Part shown: positions 9,761-21,857 of the stretch, one piece after another
How the letters are laid out: every line of letters starts with the position of its first letter
How positions within the stretch are numbered: position 1 is the stretch's first letter
NCBI GenBank assembly: GCA_037127255.1
Contig: JBANSL010000001.1
Location: 28,514,501 to 28,578,500 of the forward strand
Direction of reading: 5' to 3'
Source of the DNA: Persicaria tinctoria
Taxonomy: Eukaryota; Streptophyta; Magnoliopsida; Caryophyllales; Polygonaceae
DNA: 64,000 nt
Notes under the pieces: model-generated
What the model saw: the letters and a program-made list of their open reading frames with translations, nothing else
The model's database searches: none
Told to the model about the DNA's origin: nothing
Translations under genes and position numbers: made by a program

Positions 9761-12700
9761 TGAAATACCCCAAATTATTTTTGGGTATTTCTTCTATAAT
9801 TCAAATAATAATATTTTCTTTATAATATATCCTCAAATTATTTCCGGAACATTTCATTTTATTTCTAGTTATTTATATACACAATTAGTCACTTAATTAT
9901 TTTATAAGGTAACATTACATATATTTCAAAATAAAGAGAGATCGTTCATATTTAATCCTAAGCTTCTTCTCATTAACTCTTAGTATCTTTCGTGATTAAT
10001 GTTAAACATCTCAGTACCGTACTTTCTTTCCTTTATACCTCTCCTCCCTACTCCTTTTCGTTTTCTAAGTTTCGGGACGAAATTTATTTTTAAGGAGTGA
10101 TATATGAAATACCCCAAATTATCTTTGGTATTTCTTTTTAAGTAAATAAAATTTTCGGAATAAAAGTTATTTTATTTTTGAACTTAGAAATTTTAAAGTG
10201 GATATATATATGTTTTATAACTAGTTAAAGTTCGGCATTTAATTTATACCGATTAAATAGATGCAATAAATGTCTATAAATATAGTGTATATATATTTAT
10301 ATTTATATGAGATTTTTTTTCCCTATTTTTATTTATCTACACACCGTCAGGAGATTAGTTAGTTAATAACACTAATCTAGCTGCTGCGTGCAACCGATCG
10401 AGCATTTAACAATTAGTTTCGATTCTTCAGGCTGATTTGATTTCGAGTAAATCTGGTTGTTGGCGTACAAATCCTTTCAGAGATTGATCTTGATCCTCTT
10501 TTCCGTAATACCTAAGAGTATGTGCATTGGAGGGCCTCTAGACCCTTACAATTGCCAACTCCCGGAGGCCCTTATACAAGAGCCCAAAAAGTGAAGCCCT
10601 TAGCACGTACAACGACAATACATGTGAAATAACCCTATAAAAAAATGATTTTTAGACATTTTCTATAATTATAAAATAAAATAAAAATTATATTCAAGTG
10701 CGAATTAATTTTATCTACCCACAAACACCTCTTTTGCATATTTTATTTTTTAAAAAGGTAAATAGTAAAATGTAACTTAAGGGCTCGAGAGTGGGGTTCT
10801 CTGATGAGGGTGCAAACTGCAAATAGTTAAAAGATGGAACGAGACCCTTAAGCCGATGTGGCAGAGGAAAAGTAAGTTAAGGGTCCGACGCCCGAGCCCT
10901 CCATTGTGCATGCTCTAATAACCCCATGTAAATATCTCATTTAGGCATCCTGTTCCTCACCCCGTATTCATCTACATCTCCTCTCGATCAACGCCATGTC
11001 ATGTCGGCATCGGAGTTTGGCCACAACGTACCGATGCAGGCGACCACCAGTCCACCACTGCACCCGGAAGTCCCCTAGGAGAGGTATCACGCAGCCGGCC
11101 AACGGAAACAGTTCTGAACAAAGCACAGCAGCCGCCTCAAGCGTCGAATTGAGGCCACTGGGTCGACTGGTTTCTGCAGCAACTTCTGACCCTTCGTTCT
11201 CTCTCGTTTCTCGACGGAATTTCAAATTCTTTATACCAAATCGTAGATCTGTAAGTCTACTTTCCATTTCCTCTAAGTTCATTCAATTCCGACCTGGCAT
11301 AAGGAAATTATGGAAGCTGAAGTACAGCAGCGTCTGAGACTATAGCAACTGTGACAGGTTCTTGCGGGATGTCCCTAGGAGGCTGTGATGGGTCGTCTCT
11401 ATCCGTTGATAGCACGTTTCAAAGACAACTTCGTGTACTACAACTTTTATTAACAAGTCATGGCCAAATTCTACATGATTCAAGGTTTTTAGAACCATCA
11501 AGGCAGATGCAAGTGCCCGGAAAAATCCCAGACTGGTGCGATGACTTGCAGGACCTCGTTCTCTCTCGTTTTTCGCTCAAACCCCCTGTTTTTTATATCA
11601 AAACGAAGCTCGGTAAGTCTAGTTTCCAAAACATTCATTTTTTCTTAATTCCCATTTCAAACGAAGGAGTTATGAAAGTATGTTTAAAGGTCTGTCAGGA
11701 TTCTAAACTAATCTATTCATGTGCATTGGTCCACATTTCTGCAGCCATAGCTCAACGCCTTCAACCCCGAATCAATTCCAAAGAAACCTTGCATATCAAT
11801 GAGCAGTGGTAAGTTTTGAAGAGCCATTTTCGGTGTCCGTAATTGACATCGAATTGTTGTTGAACTTACCTAACCAAGGATGTGTGTGCGTGTCCTGTTT
11901 TGCTCGAATCGCAGCCACTGTTCAAGAACCTATTTCGACATCGTTGTTTACCTTCTGACAAAACCAACACCATCACACTCAAGTACAGCTTGCACTCGTC
12001 AGTATGATAGGTCATACGCATCGATCGAAGCTCTGTGCAAGGAGAACGAGCCGCCGGAAGATCGCCCAAAACCACTGTTGAAGCTGCGAGAAGGGGCTAT
12101 CGGGCTGAGGCCTGTTTGTGGGTATTTACACGAAACCTCCCACACTTTCAGTTTTTGTAAAATATGCCCCTATTATAGTTTCTAAAATTTCAGAAATTAC
12201 CCCACAGTTTTAGAAGTTGTTCTAACCCGTGTAATCTCTTTAATCCGCAGGGTTATCGTCAAATCCTTACCCATCCACAATGAGTCAAGATTCCAAAGAA
12301 GATAGCATTGATTCATTCGTAGACTTCGTTAACACTGTCACCGAGTGCTTTGAAGTCCATAGTTGGTACTGAAATCCAACAAGACGAATCAGGCAAGTGA
12401 CATTCCGAGCCTTTCTGCTCAATTGGTGCCTTCGTGTCTTGTTTGTTTTCCCGTCTTTGATTGCTTGCCAAGTTAAATAAAATAAATTGCAATTCACCTG
12501 CTTGTGTGATTTATTTACCGTTCAGTTTGAATTTGGCAAGTTTAACTGGGTGACCTTAAGATAAGATAATAATATAGTTACCCACCGTTTATTTAAAGCA
12601 TGATTTATTCTTGTTTTTTTCATGCGAATTGGTTAGGTATGGAACATGCCTTTTCTTTGATGTTTCCATCCTTTTATTTTAATTGCTTTAATTTCATTTG

Positions 12701-13860
12701 GCATCCATGTTACCTATAAATAACATGGGTTATATTGTGTCGTGTGATCACCTAGAATGTCTTAAGTAAATAGTTAACAATGTGAGGATTGTGTGTTACG
12801 ATTGAAACTCAATTGAATCAATATCAATCAAATAAAATGTGTCAATCAATGCAGAGTAAAGCGAATGCAGTATGTAAAGTAATAAAAATAATGGAAACAG
12901 GTCGGGACTGTGTGTGTCCGGTCTATAAAGGGTTTCATGAAACTAACACATTTCCGTAGAGAAATGTTAAACTACCTCCGGTAGTAGGCTGCTATCTGCT
13001 AGTGAGAGCGGGGCCGGTATCATATTATAACAAATAGTGTGTGTTGTTAATCTTTCAACTTATAATAAAAGTTGTAAACGTGTTAAGTGTGTAACTTTGT
13101 GTTTAAGCTATTAACCGTGAGGAAGTGAGTGAAGTAATACTTGAAAAAGTGTTTTCTTTTTCGGTGATTATTACAAGTAGCGTTGTATCATATTCCATTC
13201 GTACTCGGAGTATGGTTCCTAAGAGTGCTCCTCACTCGCATCTTTTGTTACTCAATACTTCTGGATTATCCGTGCCACAGTAGTCGTGTCTTAAAATGTT
13301 AAGCTTACATAAAATATTCTCAATAATCACATTTGGGTTTAGATTCATACCTTATCATGGTCACTGAGTTTGAATCCAAAGTAGTCCCAGTTTTCGAGCC
13401 GTTGCTTGCTAGTTCTTACGAACTAACCGTCCTCTATTTGGATGGCTGGTGTCCTTCATTCCGGATGTCAGACCAGTTTTCGCAGGTTTAGGTCGAGTCT
13501 CAGAAGAGAAGAGAAGTTGAGAAGATATTTAAGTTACTTTTAACATTATATTTAAATTTTAAAATTTCTAGATATATTGTATAGGAGTTTTATTGTTTGA
13601 ATTTATTTAAAAGTCTTCCGCTGTAATATTGTCAGGTTCTAAATTTAAATCCTCAATTTTAGAGGAAAAACTAATAAATAGTTATTTTTTTAAGTCTTCC
13701 GCGACTTAATTGTATTTTATTTAGGTATTTAATATTATCATCTTGTTTATGGGAGCATGGTTGCATGTCCCTATAAGCCTAAGGTGGTTACGAAGACATT
13801 AAAGTCCGAGTAATCACTGGCGCTGTGACATTCCCTCGGGTTATAAAAGGGGGTGTTACA
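9761..13860 (+). mobile_element. Gypsy chromovirus remnant (partial LTR, PPT, long LTR)
   Basis: Two LTR starts, TGAAATACCCCAAATTAT, occur at 9761 and 10105. Between them is a partial LTR and then the end of an internal region with 'TTTCGGGACGAAATTTATTT' and a purine-rich stretch before 10105, the usual end of Tekay/Del-type elements. The second LTR runs to 13860 (ending 'GGGGGTGTTACA') and carries a MITE. All gag-pol is deleted. Within the LTR, a 'TCTCTCGTTTYTCG' module is repeated (about 11200 and 11560). Confidence 0.55.
10516..10915. mobile_element. Tourist-like MITE in the Gypsy LTR
   Basis: 400 bp with inverted ends GAGTATGTGCATTGGAGGGC and the complement of GAGCATGCACAATGGAGGGC, flanked by TAA on both sides (10513-10515, 10916-10918). 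This is a Harbinger/Tourist signature. It is the innermost insertion of this nest and non-coding. Confidence 0.8.
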
Positions 13861-14276
13861 CCACCGACGATGCCATTTGTAGCCAGTCAAAGCCACCGTT
13901 CCACGCCGTTGAGCTGGGTTGGTGTCCACCGAGCTGAGGAAGAAGGCCGGCAACGAGTGGTGAACAGCAAAATCGACCCACACCACTTCATATATATTTG
14001 AGTGGGTAGAAGGTCGTACCTGGTGCTGCTGGCGCCGATCGTCTTCTTCCCTTTTTACCACCTCCTTCAAGGGCAATAGAGAGATCTCCTTCATCTCCAC
14101 CCCCTCCACCTTCCGCCCCCCCCCCCCCCCCCAAGGTGGGAAATTTGTGCCATCTCCGATCCACCCCCAGATCACTCCCCACCTCCACCTCATGCCAAAC
14201 GCCGCGGCGCCTCTCCACCCCCACTATCTCCATCGATTCCCCCCCCCCTTAATGAAGGGCAGAAAACACGCCCTAA

Positions 14277-14384
14277 TTGTATGAACTCCAGTCTACTCTA
14301 TCATATGTTTTTTCCATATCATGTTTCATTGCCGCCCACCCTTCAGAACCTCTTCTACTCCTGAAGGAATGAAAAATATCATGT
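14277..14384 (-). pseudogene. LINE reverse transcriptase, middle piece (2 of 3)
   Basis: On minus the 108 bases read 'HDIFHSFRSRRGSEGWAAMK', then 'DMEKTYDRVDW', the conserved segment around the first catalytic aspartate of L1-type reverse transcriptases. It joins the upstream piece at 20794 across the Copia insertion (TSD CATGT) and the downstream piece at 9450 across the Harbinger-type insertion, where one base is missing from the frame. Confidence 0.8.
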
Positions 14385-15328
14385 TGTAAAGCCTATCTTA
14401 ATCTGAGTATAATCCCGTATAAGATATAGTCGGAAGGCAGATACTATACAATTATATATTTGATATTTAGGAAACACTTATGGTAATATTTATATTAAGT
14501 ATTCGAAGTATTAATCCGGAAACATAGGGTTCCGGATCATATACTCGTACTATATATAAATATAAGCTTAAAGTGTTACACTAATATCCCAACTAAACTT
14601 TAGATTATATATATCATGTTTGTATGTTATATTGTTTAGTTGAGTTGTTGTCACTTACCAGCCCATATGTTGAAAGCCCATTACGAAGCCTTAAGCCAGT
14701 AGCTTCAGAAGCTGTTGGCCCACTCGCTTCTAGGATTTCCAGCTTGCGCGCTCTATAAAAAGTGCTCGCCTCTAGGGTTCCGTCATTCCGTCTGGTCAAC
14801 TGGTAAGCCGCTCCACAAAGAAAGAAAGAGAGAGAAGAGAGCGAGAGCTAGGATTTCCTCTCAGGCGCCCTTTCCGACTCCGATCGACGAGGAAGAGCTT
14901 AGATCTAAGGCGTATCCACTAGCTGGACCCTAGATCTGAGTATTGCAGAGAAGAAGAAGCACTTCAGCTTCCTTGGCGGCGAGCTACTGGCTCGTACAAG
15001 CTTCTCCGGCGACGAAATGCGCTTCCGAGACCAGATCTAAGAGAGTTCTTCTTTCCTACTTCTAAGTCTTCTCTTGTATTTGCTTTCTTGGCTATTTTCT
15101 GGTTGGATCCGTATATCCTTGTGTAGAAACTGCAACCTTATATCTTGTAATCGATAAAACGAACATAGTGAACTTGGGCCTGAGTCTCCCCGAACCTGAG
15201 ACTCCTCGGATGTAGGAATTGATCCGAACCGCGTAAACACGCCTTTGTGTCCTTTGTCTGGTTTTAAGTTTCTGCACTACTCGTCGTTTTAAGATCTTGG
15301 ATCCTATTCTAAGGGTCTTAGATCTACA
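14385..15328 (+). repeat. Copia 5' LTR
   Basis: 944 bp, TG...CA ends. A TATA box (CTCTATAAAA, 14751-14760) lies in its middle, followed by a GA-rich leader, as expected for the start of the genomic RNA. Confidence 0.95.
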
Positions 15329-15331
15329 GAT

Positions 15332-15343
15332 TGGTATCAGAGC
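15332..15343 (+). promoter_or_regulatory. Copia primer-binding site
   Basis: TGGTATCAGAGC, three bases after the 5' LTR, is the standard plant Copia primer site complementary to initiator methionine tRNA. Confidence 0.9.
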
Positions 15344-15479
15344 CTCAGATCTGCTCTTACCGCCGCTTCCGCTTCTCAAACCTTGGTGTTTTTCCTTTAG
15401 CTTCTTTCTTGCTTTTAGAAAAAACTCGACCAAGTACACTGACTGTTTCGTTTTCTGTGTTGATCTCGGGTACCTTATC

Positions 15480-17640
15480 ATGGACAACACATACCGCATA
15501 AAGCCCTTCGATGGCGTCATCGACTTCGCCATGTAGCAAGTCAAGATGCGTGCCATCTTGATCAAAGAAGGCTGCTGGAAAGCCATCTCACATCCAGTGG
15601 AATCTTCTGCCTCATCCTCATCCAAAGACGAAACAAAGGAAAGAAGGTAGCCCCCACTGATCTGGAGCTCGAGATGGATCTCAAAGCCCATTTGGAGATT
15701 ATGCTGAGGTTTTCTGACGGCATAGCCCGTCGGGTGGTAAGATTCTCTTCCGCCTCCTCTCTCTGGAAAGCCCTGAAGGAGCTTTTCTTAACTAAATCGC
15801 TGCCCTCCAGGATCTCTTTGCTCTATAGATTGTTTACGTTTAAAATGGACACTGCTCTTACTTTAGACGACAATCTTGATAAGTTCCTTAAAATGACCCA
15901 AGAACTGGAAAGATGCAAAGATGTGATTAAAGACACTCACCAAGCTATCCTTATTCTGAATGTTTTACCTGCTCAGTTTGACAACTTCAAAGATGTTATT
16001 CAGTTCAGTAGTTCTGATTTATCTAAAGATAAAATCATTGAGTCTATTATTGAAAAGAATGAACTTATGAAAGTCTTTAAGATAAAAGGACATCCTGCTA
16101 AAACTGATAAATCTGAAAAAACTGAGGTTCATTTTACTAAAGGAAAAGATAAGAAGGGTAACAAGTATAAAAAGAATAAAAAGGATAAAAAGGACCAGGC
16201 ATCTTCCTCTGAAAAACCTGATAAAGATCCCAACTCTAAATGCAATTATTGTGGGAATTTGGGTCATTGGGTTAAGGACTGCAGAAAAAAGAAAAGGGTT
16301 GAGCAATTGGCTCAGAAAAATAAGACTGAATTATCTGCTTCTGTGCTTGAGTCTATGAGTTCTTATTCTGCTGAATTATTCATGTGTGCTAATAGCTGTG
16401 ATAAATTCCCTATTAATGTTGATACATGGATTCTTGATTCTGGATGTACCATGCATGCTACTCCTAATAAAAACATGTTTAAAACCCTGGATGAGTCTAT
16501 TGCTGGTGATGTTATGTTAGGAGATGACACCATTTTAGATATAAAAGGTGTTGGTTATGTTTCTCTTATTATGCATGATGATGTGGTTAGAACCTTTACA
16601 AATATTAAGTATGTTCCTAATCTGAGAAGAAGTTTAATGTCTGAGTCATCTCTTGAAGAAATTGGTTGTGATATATCTTCTTTTGATGGCATTAGAACTG
16701 TGTTTATGAATAATAGAGCTATTTTAAAAGCAAACAGAATCAAAGGGCTTTATTATGTCATTGCTAAAACTGCTGAAATAAACACTGTATCTTTGCCAGT
16801 GATGACTGAATCTGAAACCAAAACTTGGCATAACAGAATGGGCCACATTGGTAACAAAGGTCTGTTTCAATTGTATAAATCTCGATTACTTCCTAAGAAA
16901 CCTGCAACTTTGGATTTCTGTGAGAATTGTGTGCTAGGCAAATCTGCTAAGTTACAATTTCCTAAATCTGCATATGTTGCTTCCTCTCCTCTTGAGTATG
17001 TGCATTCTGATCTTTGGGGCCCTGCCCAGATTGACTCTGTCAGTAACATGAAATATTTTATTACTTTCATAGATCATTTCTCTTGGAAGGTCTGGGTGAC
17101 TTTGCTTAAATCTAAAGATCATGCTTTTACTGCTTTCAAGGATTGGAAAATTATGGTTGAGTCACAATCTGGATATAAATTGAAATGCTTAAAGATTGAC
17201 AATGGCCTGGAATATTGTAACAAAGAGTTTGATAATTTCTGTAATGCTAATGGTATAAAAAGACATTTAACTGTCCCTGGAACACCACAACAAAATGGTA
17301 CAGCAGAAAGGATGAATAGAACTCTTCTAGAAAAGACAAGATGTATGCTTATAAGTGTTGGTCTGAAACCCAGTTTGTGGGGTGAAGCTGTTATCACAGC
17401 TGCCTACTTAATCAATAGATCACCCTCTAGTGCCATAGGATTTAAAACTCCACAAGAAAAATGGACTAGTAAACCCCCTAATCTGACTTACCTTCGGCCT
17501 TTTGGTTGTACTGTTTATGCCTATATTTCACAAGGGAAGTTACAACCTAGAGCTATGAAAGGAATATTGTTAGGTTATCCAGAAGGGGTTAAGGGTTATA
17601 GAATTTTATTGATACAACCTGGGGTTACAAAGTTATAACT
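15480..17640 (+). pseudogene. Copia gag, protease and integrase (broken)
   Basis: Gag starts at the ATG at 15480 but meets TAG at 15534-15536, where the family usually has tryptophan, and shifts frame near 15640. A long frame from 15674 then carries the UBN2-type gag core, a lysine-rich stretch, a CCHC zinc knuckle (CNYCGNLGHWVKDC), the protease motif 'LDSG', the integrase zinc finger ('WHNRMGH' with 'CENC') and the catalytic D, D, E set ('HSDLWGP', 'IDNGLEY', 'NGTAERMNR'). A 1-nt loss near 17632 ends the frame at a TAA; the next frame continues the integrase tail. It would make the capsid, protease and integrase, but this copy is inactive. Confidence 0.93.
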
Positions 17641-19745
17641 GCTAGAAATGTAAAATTTAATGAGCATGATTTCCACTTTAAGACCACACTGACATCTGCT
17701 GCACAAGAAACAGGTACCACTCAGCACAACAACTGGAACTCTGATGTTTAGTTTGGCCCTACACCCACTGATGCTGAACTAGAGGATATGGAGTTCGACA
17801 TAGGAACATCACCTAATCTTCCCCAACCATCCACGTCACGGAGGAACACAAAGGTGAAGAGGAGACGGCTGGTGAAACAAAAACTCCTGAAGCAGAGGCT
17901 AACAACCCAGATGAAGAACACCTTGAAGCACAAGAACAAGCTTTAATACCTGTTTTACCTTCTTCTCCCCTCTCCTCTGGTTCTGTACCCGGCCTGTCTA
18001 ATAACTCTGGTTTCTCCTCTCCCCCTTCTTCTAATTTATCTGTGCATGCTAATGTGAATGATTATCAGTTAGTTAGAGATAGGGAACTTAGGGTTAGTAT
18101 ACTTAACAAAAAGTATACTAGTTACTTAGTAGAGTATGCCCTCATAACAGCTGAAACCATCAGGCACCCTACTACTCTTAGCTCCTTCGAAAAGGTTAAC
18201 TCCAATCCTCACTCTGAGTATTGGTTTAAAGCCATGCAAGAAGAGATAGATTCTATGCATCAGAATAAAACCTGGACCCTTATACTTAAACCTGAAAAAG
18301 CTAGGCTTATAGACTCTAAGTGGATTTTTAAACTTAAAGAAGGCTTAAACCCAACCAATCCTCCTAGGTTTAAAGCCCGTCTAGTAGCCAAAGGCTTTAC
18401 TCAACGTGAAGGTTTAGACTATAACGATATATTCGCCCCTGTAGTCAAATATAAAACCATGAAATTACTCCTTTCTATGGTTGCTGTGTTCAATTGGGAA
18501 CTAGAACAGATGGATGTTAAGACCGCATTCCTCCATGGGGATTTAGATGAGACTATTTACATGCGCCAGCCTAAGGGTTTCGTAGATAAAAGATACCCTA
18601 ACCATGTCTGTCTCCTTAGAAGGTCTATCTATGGTCTTAAGCAATCACCCCGTCAATGGAATCTTAAGTTCGATGATGTTATAAAGAAACTAGGCTTTCA
18701 TAGAAGTTCTTATGATAATTGTCTTTATTTTAAGTATCCAGCTTCTAAGAATGCCATCTATGTTCTCCTTTATGTTGATGATATATTATTGATCAGTAAC
18801 TCCTTGATTCTAATCTCTGGAGTAAAAACTGATCTTAAAAAGTATTTCGACATGAAGGACCTTGGTAGAGCTAAGAAGATCCTAGGGGTCAACATCTTTA
18901 GAAACCGTTCCTATAACAGCATTTGGCTAACCCAGGATGACTATGTCCTAAAGGTTCTTAAGAGGTTTAACATGGTAGACTCCAAACCCACAGCCATACC
19001 TTTAAGAGGGCACCTTGAGTTAACTAAGAAAAGCTGCCCTACCAAACCCTCTGAGATCCAGGAAATGTCTAAAGTTCCTTATGACGTAGCCGTAAGTTCT
19101 GTTATGTACGCCATGCTCTGCACCCGTCCAGACTTAGCCTTCTCCATTAGTGTCCTTAGCCGATTTATGTCAAATCCTGGTATGGACCACTGGAATGCTA
19201 TGAAATACCTTCTTAGGTACATCTTCGGCACTAGAGATATGTGTCTAGCTTATAAGCAGTACTCTCCCCTAGATCAGCTATATGGTTTCGTAGATGCCGA
19301 TTTCGCTAGTAACAAAGATAGCCGAAAATCTACCACTGCCTACTACTTCACATGGGCAGGAAACTGTATATCCTAGAAATCGCAGCAACAAACCGTTATA
19401 GCGTTATCCTCGACCGAAGCCGAATATATGGCTGCTACTGAGGCAGCTAAAGAGGCTATTTGGTTGAAAGGCATTTTAGGAGATATTCTTAAAAAGAACT
19501 TCAAACCTGTGATTTACACTGATAGCCAGAGTGCCCTTTACCTATGTAAGGATCCTATGTATCACGAGAGAACCAAGCATATAGATGTTAGGTTCCACTT
19601 CATCAGGAATAGGATAGAAGCCTCTGAGTTAGACGCTAAGAAAATTAAAGGTGAGGAAAACCCTGCTGGCTTCGGCACTAAAGTTGTGCCTTCTAACAAG
19701 TTTTGTTTCTGCAAGGACTTCCTGCATATAGAGAGGCCTCCTTAG
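17641..19745 (+). pseudogene. Copia reverse transcriptase and RNase H (broken)
   Basis: After a poorly conserved linker, an open frame from 18042 holds the full Copia reverse transcriptase: 'EEIDSMHQNKTW', 'RLVAKGFTQREGLDY', 'MDVKTAFLHGDL' and the catalytic 'YVDD' (about 18771). It is closed by TAG at 19374-19376, in the place of the usual tryptophan just before 'KSQQQTV'. The RNase H continues in the same frame ('STEAEYMAATEAAKEAIWLK', 'YTDSQSAL') to the stop at 19743-19745, about 100 bp before the 3' LTR. Confidence 0.93.
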
Positions 19746-19835
19746 CCTCTCATACTTGAGTCGACGACGGTCCGGTCGTTCCCTCGGGTCCAGTATGGTT
19801 CACTACGTTTTGATTACTAGGTATCAATACTTAGA

Positions 19836-19849
19836 TTAGGAGGGCAAAT
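19836..19849 (+). promoter_or_regulatory. Copia polypurine tract
   Basis: Purine-rich 'TTAGGAGGGCAAAT' directly before the 3' LTR, the plus-strand priming site. Confidence 0.7.
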
Positions 19850-20793
19850 TGTAAAGCCTATCTTAATCTGAGTATAATCCCGCATAAGATATAGTCGGAA
19901 GGCATATACTATACAATTATATATTTGATATTTAGGAAACACTTATGGTAATATTTATATTAAGTATTCGAAGTATTAATCTGAAAACATAGGGTTTCGG
20001 GTCATATACTCATACTATATATAAATATAAGCTTAAAGTGTTACACTAATATCCCAACTAAACTTTATATTATATATATCATGTTTGTATGTTATATTGT
20101 TTAGTTGAGTTGTTGTCACTTACCAGCCCATATGTTGAAAGCCCATTACGAAGCCTTAAGCCCAGTAGCTTCAGAAGCTGTTGGCCACTCGCTTCTAGGG
20201 TTTCCAGCTTGCGCGCTCTATAAAAGGAGCTCGCCTCTAGGGTTCCGTCATTCCGTCTGGTCAACTGGTAAGCCACTCCACAAAGAAAGAAAGAGATAGA
20301 AGAGAGCGAGAGCTAGGGTTTCCTCTCAGGCGCCCTTTCCGACTCCGATCGACGACGAAGAGCTTAGATCTAAGGCGTATCCACTAGATGGACCCTAGAT
20401 CTGAGTATTGCAAAGAAGAAGAAGCACTTTAGCTTCCTTGGCGGGGAGCTACTAGCTCGTACAAGCTTCTCCGGCGACGATCTGCGCTTCCGAGGCCAGA
20501 TCTGAGGGAGTTCTTCTTTCCTACTTCTAAGTCTTCTCTTGTACTTGCTTTCTTGGCTATTTTCTGGTTGGATCCGTATATCCTTGTGTAGAAACTGCAA
20601 CCCTATATCTTGTAATCGATAAAACGAACATAGTGAACTTGGGCCTAAGTCTCCCCGAACCTGAGACTCCGCGGATGTGAGATTTGATCCGAACCGCGTA
20701 AACACGCATTTGTGTCCTTTGTCTGGTTTTAAGTTTTTGCACTACTCACTGTTTCAATATCTTGGATCCTATTCTAAGGGTCTTAGATCTACA
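19850..20793 (+). repeat. Copia 3' LTR
   Basis: 944 bp, the same length and ends as the 5' LTR, with scattered substitutions and two compensating indels. The TATA box is kept (CTCTATAAAA near 20216). The TSD CATGT follows immediately. Confidence 0.95.
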
Positions 20794-21770
20794 CATGTGC
20801 AATAAGCACATTATCTTGGATCGATCTATCCGATACAAAGGCGCCTTGTAAGGGGTGGATAAGTTTTCCTATGATTTTCTTCAATCTCTCTGTCCGAATT
20901 TTTTATATGATCTTGTAGATTGTAGTGCAAAGACTAATTGGTCTATAGTGTGAGATTGTAGAAGGGTTTTCACATTTTGGTAATAGTGTAATGAATGTGT
21001 GGTTAACTTGTCTCAACCTTTTTTCCGGAGTGGAAAAAGTATTTTACTGCCCGTGTTACACTTACCCCAACAATGTCCCAATAAGCTTTATAAAACTCTA
21101 CTGACATGCCGTTAGGACCTGGTGATTTTTTTGTTCCTAACGAGAAAACTACATCCTTGATCTCACCGTTAGTCGGAATTCGGATAAGATCAAGATTTTC
21201 CTCAACAGAAATAGTTGGATTGATCAAATCCAATGACGACAGTTGTGTTGCTGAGGTAATATGTTCACGCTGAAATCGTTTTTCATAATCTTTCTTAATC
21301 TCTTGCTTGATATTTCCTCCCCCGTTATTTGGGTACCCTCAAATGTGGTTTTGGAACGAATAATTTTTCGATTTCTTCTGCCTGTAGCCACCTTGTGGAA
21401 GTAGGACGTATTTGTATCTGTGAGTTTAATATGTTTTGTTTTAACTCTTTGGTTCCAATAGTTTCTTTGAAAGAGAAGAAGCTCCTCCTTTTTTTTTGTA
21501 TTAAGTTCGATTCTCTTTGGGCATTTCTTTTACCGTTTATTCATAGGTCTGAATTGCTACATTGGATTTGTAACAACTGATTTTCAACCTCTTGAAGTTG
21601 TTTGAAGATATTGTCAAATGTAGCTTTATTCCATTCTCTTGCTTTTTTTTTCTTTAACGATTTAGTTTTAAACATTAAATGGAACATTGTTGAGCCTGGG
21701 CACAAAGCTCTCCATGCCTGTTTGACAATATTTCTAACCGATAGGTAGTGGAGAAAAAGGGGTTTGATTA
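20794..21770 (-). pseudogene. LINE reverse transcriptase, 5' piece (3 of 3)
   Basis: On minus this holds the start of the same LINE's second ORF. From the right: a pre-RT stretch ('VRNIVKQAWRALCPG'), then 'KKSPGPNGMSVEFYKAYW' (the 'SPGPDG' motif), then, after a frameshift near 21000, 'HYRPISLCTTIYKII' and 'GAFVSDRSIQDNVLIAH'. The Copia TSD interrupts it exactly after 'IAH', and the frame resumes at 14384. The right boundary near 21770 is a truncation, so ORF1 and the endonuclease are missing. Confidence 0.87.
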
Positions 21771-21857
21771 TTACGAGTATTTTTTTAATTAATAATTAAT
21801 TATGAGGATCTAATTATCCTAACCATTAATTAGATTCAAAGGATTAGATTAGTCTAT

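Larger units (their letters stand above)
9451..14273. mobile_element. Harbinger-type element inserted in LINE
   Basis: Inverted ends GGGCGTGCTTTCCGTC (9451) and the complement of GGGCGTGTTTTCTGCC (ending 14273) are flanked by TAA on both sides (9448-9450, 14274-14276). Removing the nested Gypsy remnant (9761-13860) leaves about 0.72 kb, a non-autonomous size. Deleting the whole element brings the LINE reading frame back together apart from a 1-nt shift, which supports these boundaries. A C-run lies at 14117-14132. Confidence 0.75.
14385..20793 (+). mobile_element. Complete Ty1/Copia retrotransposon
   Basis: 6,409 bp bounded by two 944-bp LTRs (14385-15328 and 19850-20793), both TGTAAAGCC...ATCTACA, with the 5-bp TSD CATGT (14380-14384, 20794-20798). 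A methionine-tRNA-type primer site follows the 5' LTR and a purine tract precedes the 3' LTR. By eye the LTRs differ at roughly 40 of 944 positions (about 4%), so the insertion is not recent. The coding region has two TAG codons and at least two frameshifts, so it is non-autonomous. Probably a TNT1/Tork-like lineage (inference). Confidence 0.97.

Noticed and set aside
11351..11812. A 153-codon frame on plus
   Set aside because: Lies within the Gypsy LTR. The repeated 'TCTCTCGTTTYTCG' module identifies LTR sequence, not a gene.
15332..15343. tRNA gene
   Set aside because: Only a 12-base primer-binding complement; no cloverleaf around it.
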